Source: Peptococcaceae bacterium (GTDB taxonomy: Bacteria; Bacillota; Peptococcia; DRI-13; UBA5745). From it: a DNA stretch of 19,720 nucleotides. This document shows, piece by piece, positions 14,833-19,720 of the stretch. A program made the position numbers and the translations under genes. Under the pieces are notes generated by a model that saw only the letters and a list, made by a program, of their open reading frames with translations, ran no database searches and was not told the origin of the DNA. The stretch's first letter is position 1. Each line of letters opens with the position of its first letter. The stretch covers positions 1-19,720 of the forward strand of contig JAISDM010000069.1 of assembly GCA_031264885.1 (NCBI GenBank). The letters are read 5' to 3'.

Positions 14833-15846
14833 TTGGCACAAAAAGAAACTCAATTGACAGGACGACAAAAAGCCGCCATCATGCTGATCAGTCTTGGCCC
14901 TGAAAAATCAGCCTCCGTGATGAAGCATTTGTCTGACGATGAAATTGAAATGCTGACGCTGGAAATTGCCAATGTCCGCACCGTGAGAGGCGAAACCCTG
15001 GACGAGGTTCTGGCCGAGTTCATGGATTTGTACATGGCCTCTCAATATCTGTCCCAGGGTGGGATTGAGTACGCCAAAACCCTGCTGGAGAAAGCCATCG
15101 GCCCGGAACGGGCCGCGAATATCCTGAACCGGCTGTCCTCCAATTTGCAGATCAAACCCTTCGAGTTTATCCGCAGGACGGATCCGAGCCAGGTTCTGAG
15201 CTTCCTGCAAGGGGAGAATCCCCAGACCATCGCGCTGATCCTCTCTTATCTGGAACCGGAGCAGGCGGCTTTGATCCTTTCCGCTTTGCCGGTGGACCGC
15301 CAGGCGGATGTGGCCAGGAGGATCGCCGTGATGGACCGGACGTCGCCCGACATCATCCGGGATATTGAGAATGTGCTGGAAAGAAAGGTGGCGTCTATGG
15401 GCGCCCAGGATTATACGGTCACAGGCGGCATCCACGCGGTGGTTCAGATATTGAACAACGTGGACCGCACCACGGAAAAAACCATTCTGGACACATTGGA
15501 AGCGGAAGACCCTGTTTTGTCTGAGGAAATCAAGAAACTCATGCTGGTCTTCGAGGATATTGTGGTGTTGGACGACCGCAGCGTTCAAATGGTGCTGCGC
15601 GAGGTGGAGAGCCGGGATTTGGCTCTGGCCCTCAAGGGCTCCAGCGAGGATGTTGGGGATAAGGTTAAGCGGAATATGTCCAAGAGGGCGGGGGAGATGC
15701 TCACGGAAGAGATCAACTTCCTGGGTCCTGTGCGCCTGAAGGATGTGGAGGAAGCGCAGCAGCGCATCATCGCGGTGGTCCGCAGACTGGAGGAGAACGG
15801 AGAAATCGTCATCGCGCGCGGCGGAGGGGACGAATTAATTGTATAA
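14833..15846 (+). CDS. fliG: flagellar motor switch protein FliG
   Basis: Rotor protein that contacts the stator and sets rotation direction. The 337-residue product matches Bacillus FliG in length. The N-terminal domain binds FliF (TGRQKAAIMLISLGPEKSA), the middle part has ENPQTIALILSYLEPEQAALIL, and the C-terminal torque domain has FEDIVVLDDRSVQMVLREV followed by NMSKRAGEMLTEEINFLGPVRLKDVEEAQ with the expected charged residues. The start is TTG, with aggggtga at 14818-14825 before it and no in-frame ATG at the conserved beginning. The last eight bases overlap fliH. Confidence 0.97.
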   Translation: MAQKETQLTGRQKAAIMLISLGPEKSASVMKHLSDDEIEMLTLEIANVRTVRGETLDEVLAEFMDLYMASQYLSQGGIEYAKTLLEKAIGPERAANILNRLSSNLQIKPFEFIRRTDPSQVLSFLQGENPQTIALILSYLEPEQAALILSALPVDRQADVARRIAVMDRTSPDIIRDIENVLERKVASMGAQDYTVTGGIHAVVQILNNVDRTTEKTILDTLEAEDPVLSEEIKKLMLVFEDIVVLDDRSVQMVLREVESRDLALALKGSSEDVGDKVKRNMSKRAGEMLTEEINFLGPVRLKDVEEAQQRIIAVVRRLEENGEIVIARGGGDELIV

Positions 15847-16654
15847 GATCATCAAAGCCTCATGGGTTAGAACCGTTGAGCCGGTGATTCCGCCCGAGCC
15901 CGAACCCGAACCGGAGCCGGAACCGGAACTGCCGGAATTGCCGGAAGAGGAGACAATTGAAGAACCCCGGGAAGTGGAAGAAGTTCCCAAAATCAACCCT
16001 CAGGATATTTTGGATCTGGCCGCGCTCCAGGCCGAGCGCATCGAGGCGGAGGCCAGGAAGCACGGGGAGACTTTGATCCGCGGCGCTCAGGAGGAAGCCA
16101 GGGATTACCTGAGTCAGGCGCAGACCGAAGCGGAAGCGCTGAAGGAGACCGCCTATCAGGAAGGCTACCAGGAGGGCTGCCGCGTTGGCAAGGAGGAAAC
16201 CTCCGCCCGGCTGACCGCCCAAATGGAGCCGGATATTCAGAATTTGAACATGCTGCTGAAAGCCTTGGCGGAGCAGCAGGAGTTTTTTCTGTTGTCCCAG
16301 GATATCCCTATACTGGAAATGGTTCTGGCTATGACCGAGAAGATCCTGGGGACGGCCGTCGCCTTGAAGCCGGAGCTGATTCAGAGCATCATCCGGAATA
16401 TCTTGAATACATTGAATGAGACGGGCAAAATCCTCATCCGGGTGAATCCGGTGCATATCCCTTATTTAAACGATCACGGCGCCATATTTGACAACATCGA
16501 CCCGGAGCGGATTCATATAGAGGAAGACCCGGCCATTTTGCCGGGGGGGTGCCATATCGAGACCGAAATGGGATTCATGGACATTGATATGGACGAACAG
16601 ATGGAGACACTGAAAAAAGCGTTGAGGGAAGAAGCGTACCATGCTGGATTATGA
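15839..16654 (+). CDS. fliH: flagellar assembly protein FliH
   Basis: Regulator of the export ATPase FliI that links it to the switch and export gate. The 271-residue protein has an N-terminal conserved stretch (MYKIIKASWV), a Pro-Glu repeat (about 18-38) made of tandem gag/gaa-ccc/ccg codons, an acidic coiled coil (about 55-135) with YQEGYQEGCRVG, the small-residue pattern typical of FliH and related stator stalks, and a C-terminal domain with LEMVLAMTEKILG and LIRVNP. The start is TTG at 15839, with ggaggggac at 15823-15831. It overlaps fliG by eight bases and fliI by 14, so translation is coupled. Confidence 0.92.
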   Translation: MYKIIKASWVRTVEPVIPPEPEPEPEPEPELPELPEEETIEEPREVEEVPKINPQDILDLAALQAERIEAEARKHGETLIRGAQEEARDYLSQAQTEAEALKETAYQEGYQEGCRVGKEETSARLTAQMEPDIQNLNMLLKALAEQQEFFLLSQDIPILEMVLAMTEKILGTAVALKPELIQSIIRNILNTLNETGKILIRVNPVHIPYLNDHGAIFDNIDPERIHIEEDPAILPGGCHIETEMGFMDIDMDEQMETLKKALREEAYHAGL

Positions 16655-17954
16655 CAAACTGACGGAAACCGTATGCCTGACGGCGGTCACGAAGCATAAA
16701 GGTTATGTGACGGCCGTTACCGGGCTGATTATCGAGGCCAGGGGGCCCAGGGCGAAGATGGGGGAGATGGTCATCATCGACACGGGGATGGAATTGATCC
16801 CCGCGGAGGTGGTGGGATTCGATCAGAACAAAACCAAATTGATGGTGCTGGGCAATCAGAAGGGCATATCTCCGGGGAATGTGATTTTGGCCACTGGGCA
16901 CACCATGCGGGTCAAGGTGGGGCCGAATATTGTGGGAAGGGTCCTGGACGGGATGGGGGAGCCCATGGACGAGGAAGGCCCTCTGGAGTGGGAAGTGATC
17001 TATCCCCTGGAAGAGAAGCCGCCGCATCCCCTGAGACGGCAAAGGGTGCTGGAAGCGCTGCCGCTGGGCGTCCGGGTGATGGACGCGCTGCTGACGGTGG
17101 GCGCCGGCCAGCGGATGGGGATTTTCTCCGGAAGCGGCGTGGGGAAGAGTACGCTCCTGGGCATGATCGCCCGCAACAGCCAGGCGGATGTGAATGTGGT
17201 GGGCCTGGTGGGGGAGCGCGGCCGGGAGGTTCGGGAATTCATCGAGAACGACCTGGGCGCGGAAGGGCTGAAGCGTTCCGTGGTGGTGGTGGCCACCTCC
17301 GATCAGCCGGCGCTGGTTCGCAAGAAAGCCGCTTTTTTGGCTACGGCCATAGCGGAGTATTTTCGGGACTTGGGCAAAAACGTCATATTGATGATGGATT
17401 CGGTGACACGGTTCGCCATGGCGCAAAGGGAAGTGGGGCTGGCGACGGGAGAACCTCCCGCCACCAAGGGCTACACTCCCTCTGTTTTTGCGGAGCTGCC
17501 GAAGCTCCTGGAGCGGTCCGGAACCTCGGAGAAGGGAAGCGTTACCGGCTTGTACACGGTGCTGGTGGACGGGGACGATGTGAACGAGCCCATATCGGAC
17601 GCGGTGAGAGGGATATTGGACGGCCATGTGATTTTGTCCAGGCAGCTGGCCTCTCTGGGGCATTATCCGGCGGTGGACGTGCTGGGCAGCATCAGCCGGG
17701 TGATGATCAACATCGTTCAAGAGAACCACAACCAGGCGGCCAGCGACGTGAAGGCGCTTCTGGCGGTGTATCAGGAGGCTAAGGACCTCATCGACGTGGG
17801 CGCTTACCAGATGGGCAGCAATCCCAGGATCGACCTGGCCATTCAATATTGGAACGAAATCAACGCCTATCTGACGCAGAACATCCATGACGTATGGAAT
17901 TATGAGGATACAGTCAGCGAGCTTCTGAGGATTCACGAGAGGATCAGCGTGTAG
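16641..17954 (+). CDS. fliI: flagellum-specific ATP synthase FliI
   Basis: Cytoplasmic ATPase of the flagellar type III export system, related to F1 beta subunits. The 437-residue product has an N-terminal beta domain, Walker A GSGVGKST (164-171), the conserved GERGREVREFIE, Walker B VILMMDS (247-253) and the motif SVTRFAMAQREVGLATGEPP with KGYTPSVFAELPKLLERSG, diagnostic for FliI and its type III relatives. The ATG at 16641 begins within the last codons of fliH. A REP-like repeat lies in the 94-base gap before fliJ. Confidence 0.97.
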   Translation: MLDYDKLTETVCLTAVTKHKGYVTAVTGLIIEARGPRAKMGEMVIIDTGMELIPAEVVGFDQNKTKLMVLGNQKGISPGNVILATGHTMRVKVGPNIVGRVLDGMGEPMDEEGPLEWEVIYPLEEKPPHPLRRQRVLEALPLGVRVMDALLTVGAGQRMGIFSGSGVGKSTLLGMIARNSQADVNVVGLVGERGREVREFIENDLGAEGLKRSVVVVATSDQPALVRKKAAFLATAIAEYFRDLGKNVILMMDSVTRFAMAQREVGLATGEPPATKGYTPSVFAELPKLLERSGTSEKGSVTGLYTVLVDGDDVNEPISDAVRGILDGHVILSRQLASLGHYPAVDVLGSISRVMINIVQENHNQAASDVKALLAVYQEAKDLIDVGAYQMGSNPRIDLAIQYWNEINAYLTQNIHDVWNYEDTVSELLRIHERISV

Positions 17955-17991
17955 GTATGAAGTATGGCGCAGGAATGACGTGGGCGGCGCC

Positions 17992-18013
17992 GTAGGGGCG
18001 GCATTCTGCCGCC
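17992..18013. repeat. REP-like repeat copy between fliI and fliJ
   Basis: This 22-base sequence is identical to 2671-2692 and is preceded in both places by ggcgcc-like bases. It can form a hairpin by itself (ggcggca-ttc-tgccgcc) and lies inside the flagellar operon, where it could slow transcription or affect mRNA stability. The rest of the gap has no gene. Confidence 0.8.
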
Positions 18014-18048
18014 CGGGACCGTTCGTGAACCGGAAAGGGTGACCAGGG

Positions 18049-18486
18049 GTGGCTTTGAGATACCACTTTCGCCTCCAGAGCGTTCTGCGGCTGAGGGAGT
18101 ATAAGGAATCCCAGTGCAAGGAAGAGATGGGGCGCTGTGTCCAGAGACTCTATCAGGCGGAGAAGCTGAGGGATGAAATCGAGGAAAAAATCCGCCGGCT
18201 GACCGGGGAACTGAGGGAGCTGACCCTCCGCGGCAAGGAGCTTTACCTGGTGGAGTTTTATGATAACTTTATCCTCTATCAGAGGATATTGCTGGAACGG
18301 CAGATTCAGCTGGTGGCGCAGCGGAAGAAGGAATTGGCTTACGCCAGGATGCGGCTGGTGGAGGCCATGAAGGACCGGAAGATACTGAATAAGCTGGATG
18401 AGAAGTTATACCGGCGCTATCTGTTTGATATGGATAAGGCCGAACAGGCGCAGATGGATGAATTGGCGCTGACGCGATACGAGTGA
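18049..18486 (+). CDS. fliJ: flagellar export protein FliJ
   Basis: Coiled-coil stalk of the FliI ATPase ring and chaperone escort protein. The 145-residue product has the FliJ length and opening (YHFRLQSVLRLREYKESQCKEEM), then a nearly continuous charged two-helix coiled coil (about 10-140) with YxxFYDNFILYQRILLERQI in the middle. No membrane segment. The start is GTG at 18049, with aaaggg at 18035-18040 ahead. Identification rests on the opening motif, composition, length and position between fliI and the ylxF-like gene, since FliJ sequences vary greatly. Confidence 0.9.
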   Translation: MALRYHFRLQSVLRLREYKESQCKEEMGRCVQRLYQAEKLRDEIEEKIRRLTGELRELTLRGKELYLVEFYDNFILYQRILLERQIQLVAQRKKELAYARMRLVEAMKDRKILNKLDEKLYRRYLFDMDKAEQAQMDELALTRYE

Positions 18487-18516
18487 AATTGTGACTAGAT
18501 GTGGGAGTGAATCCAA

Positions 18517-19131
18517 ATGGAGGAAGAAACAAAAGAACGTAAATTGCCGATGGTTACGATTTTTTTCTGCCTTCTGGCTCTTTTGGTCGGCGGTCTTTTG
18601 GCGGCTCATTTTCTTGGGCTGGTCAACGTCGCCCCTCTGGTGGCGAATGTGCCTTATGTGAACCAATGGATCCGGGATCCCTACGGGGGGAGCGACGTGT
18701 TCACCGAGGCGGAACCGACGCCGACGCCGGCGCCTACGCCGGAACCCACGCCCACCGTCAATCCTCTGGAGGAAGTGAACCGTGAGCTGGAGAGAAAGAT
18801 CGCGGAGCTGGAGCAGGAAAAGCTGGATCAGGCCGCGGCTTACGAACAGGAAAAAACCGAGACCATGAGGGAGAATACGGAACTCAGGGCGCGGGTTCTG
18901 GAGCTGGAGAACTACAGGGCCAGCACGGAGGCCCAGGCGGAAAGCGACACCTATATGGCCGGGATTTTGCAAGGCATGAAGCCGGACGCCATCGTTCAGA
19001 TGATGGACAATATGGACGACAGCGGCGTGGTGCAGATTCTGGGCTTGCTGACGGACAGTCAGGTGGGCAAGGTGCTCGCTCTGCTGGATCCGGAGAGAGC
19101 GGCGGTCATTACCCGGATGCTTATGGGCTGA
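18517..19131 (+). CDS. MotE/YlxF-family flagellar membrane protein (MgtE N-domain-like)
   Basis: A 204-residue protein with a short cytoplasmic N-terminus, one membrane helix (about 12-36), a Thr-Pro repeat linker (PTPTPAPTPEPTPT, about 67-80), a coiled coil (about 84-140) and a C-terminal domain (about 145-204) with GMKPDAIVQMMDNMDDSGVVQILGLL and LLDPERAAVITRMLM, resembling the MgtE intracellular N domain that FliG also resembles. This is the make-up of YlxF in Bacillus, encoded between fliJ and fliK, and of MotE proteins, which in other bacteria help motor assembly or stability. The ATG at 18517 has gggagtga at 18503-18510. The exact role in Bacillota is not established. Confidence 0.88.
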   Translation: MEEETKERKLPMVTIFFCLLALLVGGLLAAHFLGLVNVAPLVANVPYVNQWIRDPYGGSDVFTEAEPTPTPAPTPEPTPTVNPLEEVNRELERKIAELEQEKLDQAAAYEQEKTETMRENTELRARVLELENYRASTEAQAESDTYMAGILQGMKPDAIVQMMDNMDDSGVVQILGLLTDSQVGKVLALLDPERAAVITRMLMG

Positions 19132-19171
19132 GGGGTTAATGATATATATTTCGCCGAAAGGAGGTGAGAAA

Positions 19172-19720
19172 ATGATAGGTGCAGAGACAAATTTAATTGT
19201 GACGGTTTCCGATTTAAAATCCGATTTCAAATCCGATTTCAAATCCGAACGGGCGCCCCGGACCCCGTTGAACCACAGCTTTGACGCGGTTTATGAGAAG
19301 ACCTTAAGCAGAGGGGACACAGGGGACGAAAGCCGGGAGATCCGCTTCGGGAGCGGGAACGCTGAGAGAGTCCGCGCGGGGAAGAGCGGTTCCGAAGGGA
19401 AGAATGGGGCCGGACGGAAGAGCGGTATCGAGCGGAAAAACGGTTTCGAACGCGGGGCTGTTCAGGAGGACGAACCGGAGAACGGGGACGGGGAGCTTTT
19501 GGAAGAGGACAAAACCGGAGTTTCGGCGCGTTATGAGTGGCTGGCGCCGCTGATGATGGCCGCGGTTCATTCCGAAGCCCCGGCTGTGACGCCGGAAGCG
19601 TCCGCGGCGCCTGTCTTGGAGACGGGACTGACGCTTGGGTTCGCGGGACTTGAGCCGGATGGGGCGGTTTTCCCGGAGATGGGGCTTGCTCCGGAGGGGC
19701 TGACCGTTTCGGGAACGGGG
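19172..19720 (+). CDS. fliK: probable flagellar hook-length control protein FliK, N-terminal part (runs off the window)
   Basis: An open frame of 183 codons from ATG 19172 to the window edge, with a near-perfect ribosome site (aaaggaggtga, 19157-19167). The assignment rests on position after the ylxF-like gene, as in Bacillus, and on composition: an unstructured, repeat-rich N-terminus is normal for FliK, whose conserved export-switch domain would lie beyond the window. Visible features are a tetrapeptide repeat (DLKSDFKSDFKSE), a basic Gly/Lys/Arg stretch with repeated KSG and KNG (about 71-95), a segment EWLAPLMMAAVHSE, and a hydrophobic Pro/Gly/Ala-rich part. No signal peptide. An antisense frame over the same bases is a shadow. 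Confidence 0.78.
   Translation, partial: MIGAETNLIVTVSDLKSDFKSDFKSERAPRTPLNHSFDAVYEKTLSRGDTGDESREIRFGSGNAERVRAGKSGSEGKNGAGRKSGIERKNGFERGAVQEDEPENGDGELLEEDKTGVSARYEWLAPLMMAAVHSEAPAVTPEASAAPVLETGLTLGFAGLEPDGAVFPEMGLAPEGLTVSGTG
19208..19243 (+). repeat. 12-bp tandem repeat, three copies, at the fliK start
   Basis: tccgatttaaaa is followed by two exact copies of tccgatttcaaa, coding S-D-L/F-K three times, with a partial fourth (tccgaa). The period is in frame. Confidence 0.85.

Overview
The window looks like a chromosomal segment of a GC-rich member of the Bacillota (Clostridia-like or a relative; genus not determinable here). The grounds are a CodY regulator, strong AGGAGG-type ribosome sites, TTG and GTG starts, and a gene order that reproduces the Bacillus subtilis smf/dprA-topA-trmFO-codV(xerC)-clpQ(hslV)-clpY(hslU)-codY-flgB-flgC-fliE-fliF-fliG-fliH-fliI-fliJ-ylxF-fliK block. 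Every gene reads left to right.

Layout. 1-178 is a possibly structured leader. 179-2089 is thrS, threonyl-tRNA synthetase. 2086-2588 holds two small overlapping genes of more AT-rich codon use; the second resembles DUF3791, a family often found beside the DUF3990 ADP-ribosyltransferase-like family, which is absent here. 2589-2910 has no gene and is a cluster of inverted repeats. A promoter at 2932-2960 leads into dprA, topA, trmFO, xerC, hslV and hslU, a DNA uptake/topology, tRNA modification, chromosome resolution and proteolysis group. codY follows and ends at a clear intrinsic terminator (11511-11548). From 11633 to the window edge lies the start of a large flagellar operon: rod (flgB, flgC), MS-ring adaptor and ring (fliE, fliF), switch (fliG), export ATPase complex (fliH, fliI, fliJ), a MotE/YlxF-type membrane protein, and the first 183 codons of a probable fliK.

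How it fits together. CodY senses branched-chain amino acids and GTP and in Bacillus also affects the adjacent flagellar operon. Here the 3' end of hslU contains an AT-rich island with a near-consensus CodY box directly upstream of a good sigma-A promoter, which suggests codY has its own autoregulated promoter hidden inside the hslU coding sequence.

The most unusual observations are that promoter/operator island; a FlgB whose TxxxH motif occurs three times at an exact 20-residue period; a FliE with a long Gly-Ser-Leu repeat extension and a duplicated start region; in-frame tandem repeats in several flagellar genes; an orphan DUF3791-like pair; and dispersed palindromic repeats in three intergenic spaces, one of them inside the flagellar operon. 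I found no CRISPR array, rRNA, tRNA, transposase or phage gene, and nothing I would call a wholly new multi-gene system.
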